Position numbers and translations under genes: made by a program. 64,000 nt of DNA, from assembly GCF_900128415.1 (NCBI RefSeq), contig NZ_LT635772.1, forward strand, positions 992,001 through 1,056,000. The letters run 5' to 3'. Positions within the stretch are counted from its first letter, which is position 1; each line of letters opens with the position of its first letter. The notes beneath the pieces are model-generated. The model did not search any database, had not been told where the DNA came from, and was given only the letters and a program-made list of their open reading frames with translations. The stretch is from Anaerococcus mediterraneensis. GTDB taxonomy: Bacteria > Bacillota > Clostridia > Tissierellales > Peptoniphilaceae. Of the stretch, positions 16,358-25,096 are shown piece by piece.

Positions 16358-17830
16358 GTGAAATTAGCTTTTGATAATGATAAATATATAAAAATGCAGT
16401 CTGAAAAGATCCTTGAAAGGATTAGTCATTTTGACAAATTGTATTTGGAGTTTGGGGGCAAACTCTTTGATGATGCCCATGCATCTAGGGTACTGCCAGG
16501 ATTTTTGCCTGACAGCAAACTTAGGATGCTATCAAGTATAAAGGATAAGACAGAGATTATTATAACTATAAATGCAAAAGATATAGAAAATGCAAAGATA
16601 AGAGGGGATAACGGTATGTCCTATGATGCTGAAGCCATAAGGCTAAAAGAAACCCTAGAAGACTTTGGATTTTTAGTTTCAGCTATAGTTATAACTCAAT
16701 TTGCAGACCAAGAAAAAGTTGTAAAATATTCTAAATATCTGGATAACTTAGGGATAAAAAATTATAAAACCTATGATATAAAAGGCTATCCAAATGATCT
16801 TAGGACTATAATATCTAAAGATGGTTTTGGTAGAAACGACCATGTAAAAACTCAAAGGCCATTGGTAGTTGTGACAGCTCCTGGTCCAGGATCAGGAAAA
16901 ATGGCAACCTGCTTATCTCAGATGTATTTAGACCATGAAAGCGGGATCAATGCTGGCTATGCCAAATTTGAGACCTTTCCTATTTGGAGCATAGCCCTAA
17001 AACATCCAGTAAATATGGCCTATGAAGCAGCAACTGCTGATCTTGATGATATAAATATGATAGACCCATATCATTTGGAGGCCTATAATAAATCGGCTGT
17101 TTCTTATAATAGAGATGTTGAAGCCTTTCCTATTTTGCAAAAAATGTTTGAAAAAATCATGGGATCATCTCCATATAAATCCCCAACAGATATGGGTGTA
17201 AATATGGCTGGTTTTTGTATAATAGATGAAAAGGCAGCTACTGATGCTTCTGAGGCTGAAATCATAAGAAGGTATTATAATACACTTTTAGATTATAGGA
17301 TGGCCAAGGCAAGCTTTCATAGCCTGGAAAAAATCCAGCTAATCATGAGTCAAATGGATATAAATAGTGACGATAGGCTAGTAAGCCTAGCTGCCAGGGA
17401 TAGGCAAGCTAGGTCAAATAGAGAAGCCTTTGCTATAGAACTTGAGGATGGCAAGATCATCACAGGCAAAAAATCTGATCTCCTATCAGCACCATCAGCA
17501 TGTATTTTAAATTCCCTAAAGAAATTAGGTAAATTAGATGATGAGATCCTACTAATATCTCCTCATATAATTGAGCCAGTATCAGAATTAAAAACAAAAC
17601 AGCTAGGCGGGGCAGATACAAGCCTATCTGTAAATGAAATGCTTATAGCCCTATCTATATCTGCAACAACCAATCCCCTTAGCCACATGGCAGTAGCTCA
17701 GCTATCAAAACTAAGGGGTCTAGATGCGCATTCAACAGTTATTTTAAATGATTCACAAAAATCTATGCTTAGAAAATTGGGATTAAACTTCACCCAAGAT
17801 CCAGAATTTTCAAGCGAAGATTATAGGTAA
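16358..17830 (+). CDS. UPF0371/DUF1846 family protein
   Basis: A 490 aa cytoplasmic protein. The start is GTG, supported by TAAGGAGG 6 bases upstream and a TATAAT at 16328. It shows family features: the N-terminal KYIKMQSEKILERISHFDKLYLEFGGKLFDD (in two parts), a nucleotide-loop-like TAPGPGSGKMATCLSQMY near 171-188, and the conserved PIWSIALKHPVNMAYEAATADL. The family is widespread in Firmicutes with a solved structure but no firm function that I can state. It is monocistronic between two terminators. Confidence 0.88.
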   Translation: MKLAFDNDKYIKMQSEKILERISHFDKLYLEFGGKLFDDAHASRVLPGFLPDSKLRMLSSIKDKTEIIITINAKDIENAKIRGDNGMSYDAEAIRLKETLEDFGFLVSAIVITQFADQEKVVKYSKYLDNLGIKNYKTYDIKGYPNDLRTIISKDGFGRNDHVKTQRPLVVVTAPGPGSGKMATCLSQMYLDHESGINAGYAKFETFPIWSIALKHPVNMAYEAATADLDDINMIDPYHLEAYNKSAVSYNRDVEAFPILQKMFEKIMGSSPYKSPTDMGVNMAGFCIIDEKAATDASEAEIIRRYYNTLLDYRMAKASFHSLEKIQLIMSQMDINSDDRLVSLAARDRQARSNREAFAIELEDGKIITGKKSDLLSAPSACILNSLKKLGKLDDEILLISPHIIEPVSELKTKQLGGADTSLSVNEMLIALSISATTNPLSHMAVAQLSKLRGLDAHSTVILNDSQKSMLRKLGLNFTQDPEFSSEDYR

Positions 17831-17832
17831 AG

Positions 17833-17867
17833 AAAAACCCTTGATCAAAAGATCAAGGGTTTTATTT
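17833..17867. terminator. bidirectional terminator
   Basis: AAACCCTTGATC-AAAA-GATCAAGGGTTT, a perfect 12 bp stem with A- and T-runs on either side. It separates the convergent UPF0371 and metallophosphoesterase genes. Confidence 0.9.
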
Positions 17868-20006
17868 TTGGAATTTTGCTTCACTATCATCATATTCTAT
17901 GTAGTTGAAGTAATAGTTAACATCATTTTCACCATCATTTTGGTATATTTTTGCAACGTCAGCATTCAATTCTCCAAGCATTTCTGTGATGAATTTTCTG
18001 ATGGATTTTTGTCCGAACATCTTATCAAAGAAATTGATTTTTAGCTTGGTCACAGTTTTGGAGTGGGCTATTGTTTTTGCAAAATCGACCCCACTTATCT
18101 TACTTCTATTTGTAATAGGTCTTGAGAAAAAGTTAAGCAGGTCTCTGAGATTATTAACTTTGTGTCTAATGTACTTGTAGGTTAGGTTTGATGTTATACC
18201 TTGGGTTTGGATTAGATCATCATAAAACCTATTTTTTGATCCATATTTTATAAATTTGACATTGCTAGTCACATAGTCAAAAATTTCATTTATTTCATCG
18301 CCAGCAAAATCTATGGTCTCATCGATAATATTGTAAGATTTATCTTTCAACTTATGGATCATTGTATCAATATATTCAGGCCTATCGTCGGTATCGGCCT
18401 TGTATTGGTAGATGAAGTTGGCAAAATCATAGAAAGTATGACCCTTGTTATCTATAGGCATCTTGAAAATCTTGTTTGAAAGTTTTTCTATAAAGTAGAT
18501 CATAAGTTCTGGGTAAAATATATCCCTTTCTATTTGTTTTAAAAATAGGTCTATAGTATCTTCGATATTTTCAGCCTTTATTATGATCTTATTGCCAATA
18601 GCTTTGACTACAATTTGATATGAAGAAGCTTTTTTTTCTAGGTCAACATTTCCTATAAATGTTTTCTTCATAGGGAACCTGTCCTCTATCATAGGGAAAA
18701 TCACGTCATTTACATAATTTTCATAAGGCAGATTTATTTTGGTATTTGCATTTATCTGATCAAATAATTCTTTTTTTAGGTTTAATTTTATAAGCTTTGG
18801 ATTATTGGCTTGGATCCTTATAGCATTATAAATAACTTCTTTTAGGGAAAGTTGGTTTTGTAGGGTATGGAGGATTGCATCATCAATCCTAACATCTCTA
18901 CCAAACTCATCTTTGTAGGTAAAATCCCTGATCAATTCTGTTTTGATATAAATCTCAAAGCCATGAATCTGTCCTATTTTATTATCTATTTTTATATGCC
19001 TAATCGGTAGTGGGTAGGTAATTGTAGATCCTGTTTGTATATCATAGATTTCATGGTCTTTTTCTGTAATAAACCTAGCCGTACCGTTTTCGTGGAGGTG
19101 GCCAGTAAAGATAAATTTAACTCCATTATCAGCAAGGGCCTCTATAGGTGTTTTGTTATTTATCCTAGGATCAGAATCCTTTATCTTGCTTTTATATTCT
19201 TTTATGATAAAAGGAGAAAATACTAACTGCTGGTTTCTAAAATTTGGGATAAAGGCATGGTGGGCCACTGCTATTATCATATCTTTTCTGGCCTTGGCTT
19301 GGTCGATCTTTTCTACAATCCACTTAATTTGATTTTCATTGACAGACCCTACAATATTAGAAGTAGCGTCCCTATTGCCTTGCTCACAGTCTGCAGAATA
19401 AATGCAGGAGTCTATCATTATTATGGTTAGACCGTTATCGTGTATATTTTCTTTTTTTATCCTAGCCACATAGGTAAAATATCCATTTGCATAATAAGAA
19501 TACTTTTTATCCCTATTATATTTTTCATTAACCTCAGCTAGATAGGATTTAAAGATTTCAGAGTCTCTATAGAACTCTAATATAGAATCATCTTTATAAA
19601 TAAAATCATAGGATTTTTCAAATTCAGCTGGGCTAACCATTGGAAGTTTTTTATCATTTTTATAATCATAAGCTCTTTTGGAGTTTATATCGTGATTGCC
19701 AGGTACAAGAAATATTTTTCTTTTTGGATTTTCATCCTTCCATTTTTTTAGATATAAGGAGGCTTTTTTGTGGCTTGCAAGTTCGCCTTCTTTGGTCATA
19801 TCCCCGGGCAAGATCAAAAAGTCAGAACCAGCTTCATCAACAAGGTCTAAAGCTCTTTTAAAAAGGGACTCTGATTCAACGATGAGTTTTTTTTCTAATT
19901 TTAATTCTTTTTCCAAACTGGAGCTTTGGCCTATCAAAGATTCATCTAATAAATGAGGATCAGAAATAATTGAAAGGTCAAATTTTTTAATTTCATTTAA
20001 TTTCAT
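17862..20006 (-). CDS. calcineurin-like metallophosphoesterase
   Basis: A 714 aa predicted cytoplasmic phosphoesterase. All five metal-ligand blocks are present in the N-terminal half: D16-P-H18 (SIISDPHLL), LPGDMTKEGE, VPGNHDINS, AVAHHAF and TGHLHENG. Residues beyond about 340 form a long alpha-rich region that I do not recognise and that makes the protein much longer than a minimal phosphoesterase. The ribosome site AGGAG is 12 bases from the ATG, rather far. It is divergent from nrfA, and the 167 bp between them holds a perfect 10 bp inverted repeat. The substrate is unknown. Confidence 0.85.
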   Translation of the reverse strand: MKLNEIKKFDLSIISDPHLLDESLIGQSSSLEKELKLEKKLIVESESLFKRALDLVDEAGSDFLILPGDMTKEGELASHKKASLYLKKWKDENPKRKIFLVPGNHDINSKRAYDYKNDKKLPMVSPAEFEKSYDFIYKDDSILEFYRDSEIFKSYLAEVNEKYNRDKKYSYYANGYFTYVARIKKENIHDNGLTIIMIDSCIYSADCEQGNRDATSNIVGSVNENQIKWIVEKIDQAKARKDMIIAVAHHAFIPNFRNQQLVFSPFIIKEYKSKIKDSDPRINNKTPIEALADNGVKFIFTGHLHENGTARFITEKDHEIYDIQTGSTITYPLPIRHIKIDNKIGQIHGFEIYIKTELIRDFTYKDEFGRDVRIDDAILHTLQNQLSLKEVIYNAIRIQANNPKLIKLNLKKELFDQINANTKINLPYENYVNDVIFPMIEDRFPMKKTFIGNVDLEKKASSYQIVVKAIGNKIIIKAENIEDTIDLFLKQIERDIFYPELMIYFIEKLSNKIFKMPIDNKGHTFYDFANFIYQYKADTDDRPEYIDTMIHKLKDKSYNIIDETIDFAGDEINEIFDYVTSNVKFIKYGSKNRFYDDLIQTQGITSNLTYKYIRHKVNNLRDLLNFFSRPITNRSKISGVDFAKTIAHSKTVTKLKINFFDKMFGQKSIRKFITEMLGELNADVAKIYQNDGENDVNYYFNYIEYDDSEAKFQK

Positions 20007-20040
20007 AATTTATAAATTCTCCTGATACTATTATACCATT

Positions 20041-20081
20041 TTACAAGGATTTAAAATAAAAATAAGCTTTTATCCTTGTAA
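20041..20081. repeat. perfect 10 bp inverted repeat in nrfA/phosphoesterase divergent promoter region
   Basis: TTACAAGGAT (20041-20050) and ATCCTTGTAA (20072-20081) are exact reverse complements, 21 bp apart. A TATAAT for nrfA lies at 20089-20094, and a minus-strand TATAAT lies just left of the repeat. The spacing of about three helical turns suits a dimeric or looped regulator. The remainder of the gap is AT-rich without other recognisable elements. Confidence 0.45.
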
Positions 20082-20173
20082 TTTCAATTATAATAGTTTT
20101 TAATTAGAATATAAAAATATGAAGAATTTTTGTGAAATGATTTTTCAAAGCAAACAATAAAAAGGAGGACCCT

Positions 20174-21379
20174 ATGAAGAAACTCTTATCCATAGCATCA
20201 GCTTTTGTCATTGCTTTTGGACTAGCTTCATGTTCAAATGACAAAGAGATCAAAACTGTAGAAGATTGGAAAGATACATATCCTGACGTTTATGCGACCT
20301 ATATGGCAAATGCAGAAATGAGTCAGACAAAGTTTGGTGGATCAGGAGAAATTGATTACCTAGAAGAATATCCAAATCTTAAAGAGTTTTATGATGGTTA
20401 TGGTTTTGCAATTCAGTATGAGAGAGCAAGAGGACACTCATATGCCCTAGAAGATGCAATAAATACAAAAAGACCAAAACCAGGTGCATCTTGTCTTGCT
20501 TGCAAGACTGCAGACTTTGTTGTCGCACTAGAAAAAGATGGTATAGATGTAAGTAGTATGGATTTTGACGAATTTGTAGAAAATCACTCAGACATGTCAA
20601 CTATTTCTTGTTATGATTGCCACATGAATGATATAGGCAAAGTCCAAGTCACAAGAAAACACATGAGAGACCAAATCGATAAGGGCAATGTCAATGGAAA
20701 TAATACTAAACTAGAAACCCTAGCCTGTGCCCAATGTCACGTTGAGTACTACCTAGATCCAGAAACAAAAGAAGTAAAACTTCCTTATACATATGGATTT
20801 GATACAGACAACATGCTAGAATACTATGATGAGATAGGTTTTGCTGATTGGGAACACCCACAGACAGGCGCCAAAATGCTAAAGGCTCAGCACCCAGAGT
20901 TTGAAACCTTTATGGGATCAGCCCACGATGCAGCAGGTCTTAGCTGTATAGATTGCCACATGCCAGAAGTAGAAACAGAAGATGGCAAAAAAATCAAATC
21001 TCACCACTGGACTAGTCCACTTAAAAACAAAGAAACACTCAAAAATACTTGCTTATCATGTCACGCAGACAAGAACGAAGATGAGCTAATAGCTTGGGTA
21101 GAAGAGGTCCAAGGCAGAGTCTATGATAGGACTATCGAAGTAAGCGAACAGCTAAAAGAATTTATAGAGCTTTTTGCAAAACATGTTGAAAGCGGAGACC
21201 TATCAAAAGAAGATAAGGATAAGCTAATCAGGATCCACAGAAATGCTCAGTTCAAATGGGACTTTGTATTTGTTGAAAATGGTGAAGGCTTCCACAACTC
21301 TAAAAAGGCTCTAAAGAACCTAGATGAAGCAGAAGCTTTAGTCAAAGAAGGTTTAGAAATCCTTAAAAATTATGAATAA
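20174..21379 (+). CDS. nrfA: ammonia-forming cytochrome c nitrite reductase
   Basis: Reduces nitrite to ammonium with six electrons, outside the membrane. It is 401 aa. A lipoprotein signal ends FGLASC20, so it is probably lipid-anchored. Five haem sites are visible: the active-site CLACK (107-111, lysine ligand) and four CxxCH at 146, 185, 258 and 293. The VEYY after haem 3 supplies the conserved active-site Tyr, and KAQHPEFE the conserved His. AAGGAGG precedes the ATG. No nrfH is adjacent; the next genes are resB and resC for haem attachment, both damaged. The nrfA frame itself is intact. Confidence 0.95.
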   Translation: MKKLLSIASAFVIAFGLASCSNDKEIKTVEDWKDTYPDVYATYMANAEMSQTKFGGSGEIDYLEEYPNLKEFYDGYGFAIQYERARGHSYALEDAINTKRPKPGASCLACKTADFVVALEKDGIDVSSMDFDEFVENHSDMSTISCYDCHMNDIGKVQVTRKHMRDQIDKGNVNGNNTKLETLACAQCHVEYYLDPETKEVKLPYTYGFDTDNMLEYYDEIGFADWEHPQTGAKMLKAQHPEFETFMGSAHDAAGLSCIDCHMPEVETEDGKKIKSHHWTSPLKNKETLKNTCLSCHADKNEDELIAWVEEVQGRVYDRTIEVSEQLKEFIELFAKHVESGDLSKEDKDKLIRIHRNAQFKWDFVFVENGEGFHNSKKALKNLDEAEALVKEGLEILKNYE

Positions 21380-21391
21380 AAGAAAGTAAAT

Positions 21392-21417
21392 AGGACTCTT
21401 ATCGAGTCCTTTTTCTT
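21392..21417 (+). terminator. terminator between nrfA and resB
   Basis: AGGACTC-TTATC-GAGTCCT then TTTTTC. resB begins 13 bases later, so this may act as an attenuator that lowers resBC expression relative to nrfA. Confidence 0.8.
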
Positions 21418-21429
21418 TAAAAGGAAAAT

Positions 21430-22709
21430 ATGGAAAAAGAAAATATATTTAAAAGAATTATAAAAAGTTTTTACTCTATGAAAACTGGTATTATCCTACT
21501 TGTTATAATTGCGGCCTTGTCAACCATAGGTACTGTCATCCCCCAGGGCAATATTGAAAATTTTTATAGAGAAAACTACTCAAATTTTTTTGCCAATATT
21601 ATTTTGGCTTTAGATTTTGATAAGGTATTTTCATCATGGTGGTATATTTTACTAAGCCTGCTTTTGCTCATAAATTTATTTTTATGTAGTGTAAATAGGT
21701 TTAAACCTATAATTAAAAAATCTTTTAAAGATCCAGATATAAAGAAAAAAGCTCAAGCCTACTAATCCTGGACCAAAGTAAAAAAAGATGAAAATATTTT
21801 TGAAAAGTTTGGAATAAAGGATCCAAAAAAATCTGAAATAGATGGTAAAAATGTATATTACAAGTTTGATGGTAAAATAGGCCATATGGGATCTTGGCTG
21901 ACTCATTTATCTATAATAGTGATAATGCTTGCCTTTGCATACGGTAGGTATGCAGGCTTTGATGGGGTTGATATGGTGTGCCAGGCACAGTTATGGAGCT
22001 TGAAAATAGTGATAAGAAAATAAAAGTTGACCAATATGATGTTTTATTTAGGGATGATTACACAGTCGAACAATATATAAGCACTATATCAATCCTTGAT
22101 AAAGATGGGACAAAACTTGATTCTGGTTTGACCATGGTCAACAATCCTTTTAGGTTTAAAGAATTTAATGTCTATCAAAACTCAACAGGTTGGGCTTATG
22201 ATGCAAAACTTTTTAAAAACGATAAGTTTTTTGAAGAAAAGCTCATGTACAAAAATGACTTTTTTATAGCAGATAATAAAAAAATCGCCCTACAATTTGT
22301 GGATTTTTACCCTGATTTTGATATGTCAAACCCTACAAGGCCAAGGACTAAATCACCATTTTTAAATCACCCAGTAGCCCTTTATGCCCTATATTTTGAT
22401 GGTAATAGGGTAGATATGGGCCTAAGCCACCTAGGAGATCCTATAAAATGGAATGACTACACTTTTGTAATAGACAATCCTCAGATGTTTACCATATTGC
22501 AAGTAGCAAGCGATCCTGCGACAGGTTTTGCCTTATTTGGGGCAGCTTTATTGATGATAGGCTTATTTCTAGCTTTTTATATAAATCCTAGAGAATTTAT
22601 TATAGTAGAGGATAAGGATTTTTATTACTTAAATAATAGACAGGCAAAAAATGATAAATTACACAAAGAAAAATATGAATTAATAATTGGAGAATTGAAG
22701 TATGAATAA
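21430..22709 (+). pseudogene. resB: cytochrome c biogenesis protein ResB, interrupted
   Basis: ResB with ResC forms the System II haem export and ligation complex. The first part (21430-21765) has two membrane segments and the ResB start FYSMKTGIILLVIIAALSTIGTVIPQG (two halves). An in-frame TAA at 21763-21765 follows AQAY, yet the same frame continues with sensible sequence (SWTKVKKDENIF..., GHMGSWLTHLSIIVIM) to about 21975. There a missing base shifts the frame; inserting one T in GATATGG gives FDGVDYGVPGTVMELE and joins the last part (ending 22709), with the last membrane helix LFGAALLMIGLFLAFYI. Two lesions are needed to explain it, so it is a probable pseudogene unless these are read errors. 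Confidence 0.85.
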
Positions 22710-23526
22710 TTTGCTAAATGTTGAGCATAAGCTCTTTTATCTGGCCCTATTTGCATATTTAATTTCGGTATTCTTGTTTGTTTTTTTATTTATAAACAAG
22801 GATGAAAAATGGGGCATATGGGGCAGGAGACTGGTCTTACTTGCCTTTGCAGCCCATACAATTGCCTTGGCAGTTAGGTGGGTAAATGTAGGTAGGATAC
22901 CACTTTCCAACCAATACGAGTTTGCCACAGCCTTTGCTTGGGGTATAGGTCTATGCTTTTTGATTTTTGAGAGAAAATATAAACTTACAGCTATGGGCGC
23001 TTTTGTGACACCAATTTTATTTTTAATAATTGGTTATGCAGCTATGACGGATAACTCTGTTAGACCACTAATGCCGGCCCTAGATAGCAAGTGGCTTGCA
23101 ATCCACGTATCCCTAGCCATACTTTCTTATTGAGCCTTTGCAGTAGCGGCAGGTCTTGGGGCTATGTATCTTTTTAGAGATAAATTAGCTGGTGATAAAA
23201 ACCTAGGTAAAACTATAGCTGACAAAAACACACTGGATTTGATATCTTATAGGGTTGTATCTTTTGGTTTTATATTTTTAACCTTAGTTATGATAACAGG
23301 AGCTATTTGGGCAGAGTCAGCCTGGGGTAGGTATTGGGCTTGGGATCCAAAAGAGACCTGGTCCTTTATAACTTGGATTATATATGCTATTTACCTCCAC
23401 CTAAGAAGATCAAAAGGTTGGGCAGGAAGAAGAACTGCAATCTTTGCAATTGTTGGTTTTATATGTGTAGTCTTTACCTATATAGGCGTTAATACACTAT
23501 TGCCATCACTTCATTCATATGCATAG
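22702..23526 (+). pseudogene. resC: cytochrome c biogenesis protein ResC/CcsB, interrupted by TGA
   Basis: The haem-handling partner of ResB, with about 8 membrane segments. The frame 22702-23133 ends at TGA after AILSY, but the same frame continues AFAVAAGLGAMYLF... to 23526. The second part contains the WWD haem-binding signature WGRYWAWDPKETWSF and a C-terminal INTLLPSLHSYA-like end (here VNTLLPSLHSYA). A single change of TGA to TCA (Ser) or TGG restores about 274 aa. It overlaps the resB end by 8 bp. The histidines expected around the WWD domain are present (IHVSLA, LPSLHSY). Confidence 0.88.
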
Positions 23527-23535
23527 GTTTAGGAT

Positions 23536-24087
23536 ATGAATAAATTTAGGATAAAAGATATATCTTTCATGGCAATATCAATTGCCCTTATGTATGTATT
23601 TGGCAAAATACTTTATATATTGAGTAGGTTTTTGCCTATACCAGGATCCAGAGTTTTATTTACAGCTCCACTTTTTACTTTTGTGATGACAACTGCCGTA
23701 CTTAGGAGCAAAATAATTGGAACCATATCAATAATTATGGGCCTTTTGGCCCTAATTTTGACCAGGTTTACAATTTTCAGCGAACTGTCAATATTATTAT
23801 CAGGTTTGTTAACCGATCTGACCACTTTTATACTTATAAAAAAATATACAAGTTATAGATCGGTTTACCTAACACTAGGCCTTCATGGATTTTATTCCAT
23901 GTGGACCTCATTTTTTGTTGTAAGCATTTTTATAGAAAATTCAACTTTTGTAACAGGAGCCTGGTATTGGGTCCTAATAATTTCTATTTTTTTATATTTG
24001 ATATGCTCTTATATTTCAAAAATGACCATAAAACTCCTAGATCGCAGAAAGTTGTTGGACAATAACACTTTTAGTATAAAAGATTGA
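23536..24087 (+). CDS. integral membrane protein, possible ECF-type S component
   Basis: 183 aa with five or six hydrophobic segments and almost no soluble domain. The pattern FLPIPGSRVLFTAPLFTF, followed by GTISIIMGLLALIL and LSILLSGLLTDL, resembles substrate-binding S components of energy-coupling-factor importers, but I cannot assign a substrate. It begins 9 bp after resC with only a weak ribosome site (TTTAGGAT), so it may be translated by coupling. Its location suggests a link to metal, haem or vitamin supply for the cytochrome genes; that is inference. Confidence 0.5.
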   Translation: MNKFRIKDISFMAISIALMYVFGKILYILSRFLPIPGSRVLFTAPLFTFVMTTAVLRSKIIGTISIIMGLLALILTRFTIFSELSILLSGLLTDLTTFILIKKYTSYRSVYLTLGLHGFYSMWTSFFVVSIFIENSTFVTGAWYWVLIISIFLYLICSYISKMTIKLLDRRKLLDNNTFSIKD

Positions 24088-24193
24088 AAAATCAGTATTA
24101 TAGAAATTGAGAAAAGCTTATAGGATTGTTAAAAAACTAATTTAAAGTAAAGTATTATTAATAAAAATGTGAATATTTTTATATGGAGATTTT

Positions 24194-25096
24194 ATGACAC
24201 TAAAAAAATATATAAATTGGATTATAGATCCTATATTTGCTATAAGTTTAAGTTTGATTTGCCTATATCTTATGGATTTTTCTATAATTTTTATGGCTAT
24301 ACTGCCCATTAGCTTTACTATATATGCTTTTAATAAAAAATATGTAAGCTTTGCTACTATAGGCCTAGCTACATATTTTTTGGCCAACTTTTTTACAGAT
24401 AGGTCTATAGTAAATCTCAGGTTCTTGCCACTTATGCTTGTAGCAACGATATTTATAATATTGATAAGCCTAAGACTTTCAGCAAAAAGTCAGATACTGT
24501 TTTCATTTTTTGCTTTAAGCCTTATTTTTAGCCTGCTGTTTAAGTATAGGCTTATAATGAATAATGTTGATATCAAGGAATTGGCTATAAAACTAAAAGA
24601 CTTATTTGAAAGTAATTATGCTTACAAATTTGATATTGATGTTTATGAAAGCTCTGCCAGTCTATATCCTGCCATGTTTTCTGTTATGTCTATGGCTTAT
24701 TCTATAATTTCTATAAAATTAATTAGAAATTACCTGTCATTTAAAAATATGGATATAAGTGATATAGATAATTTAGATGACATAAGGATAAGCAAAAAAG
24801 ATTTTCTTTATTTGCTAATAGGAGCTGTATTTGGATTTTTATTTTTCAAAATGATTGGCGTTAAAGAAATATATATAATTTCAAATATTTTTGTCATTTT
24901 GATTGTTATATTTCTGGCAAATGGTCTTAGCCTTGCGGATAATCTTATGAAAAATTCAAAGCTACCTTTGAATAGGACCTTGCAGTGGTTTTTCATTATA
25001 ATTTTGATCCAAATAATTATCATTCCTTTGGTTATCTTTGGGCTGGCAGATATATTTGTTGATTTTAGAGCTAGGAGGAAAAATGAAAAAGAATAA
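24194..25096 (+). CDS. yybS: YybS-like DUF2232 membrane protein
   Basis: 300 aa with about eight hydrophobic segments. It is placed immediately upstream of gdpP, rplI and dnaB, the standard Firmicutes order for yybS (DUF2232). The C-terminal membrane region (LLIGAVFGFLFFKMIGVKEI, then LANGLSLADNL and WFFIIILIQIIIIPLVIFGLADIF in two halves) matches the family. A function is not known. The gene overlaps the gdpP start by 14 bp. Sequence similarity alone is weak; synteny carries the call. Confidence 0.75.
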   Translation: MTLKKYINWIIDPIFAISLSLICLYLMDFSIIFMAILPISFTIYAFNKKYVSFATIGLATYFLANFFTDRSIVNLRFLPLMLVATIFIILISLRLSAKSQILFSFFALSLIFSLLFKYRLIMNNVDIKELAIKLKDLFESNYAYKFDIDVYESSASLYPAMFSVMSMAYSIISIKLIRNYLSFKNMDISDIDNLDDIRISKKDFLYLLIGAVFGFLFFKMIGVKEIYIISNIFVILIVIFLANGLSLADNLMKNSKLPLNRTLQWFFIIILIQIIIIPLVIFGLADIFVDFRARRKNEKE

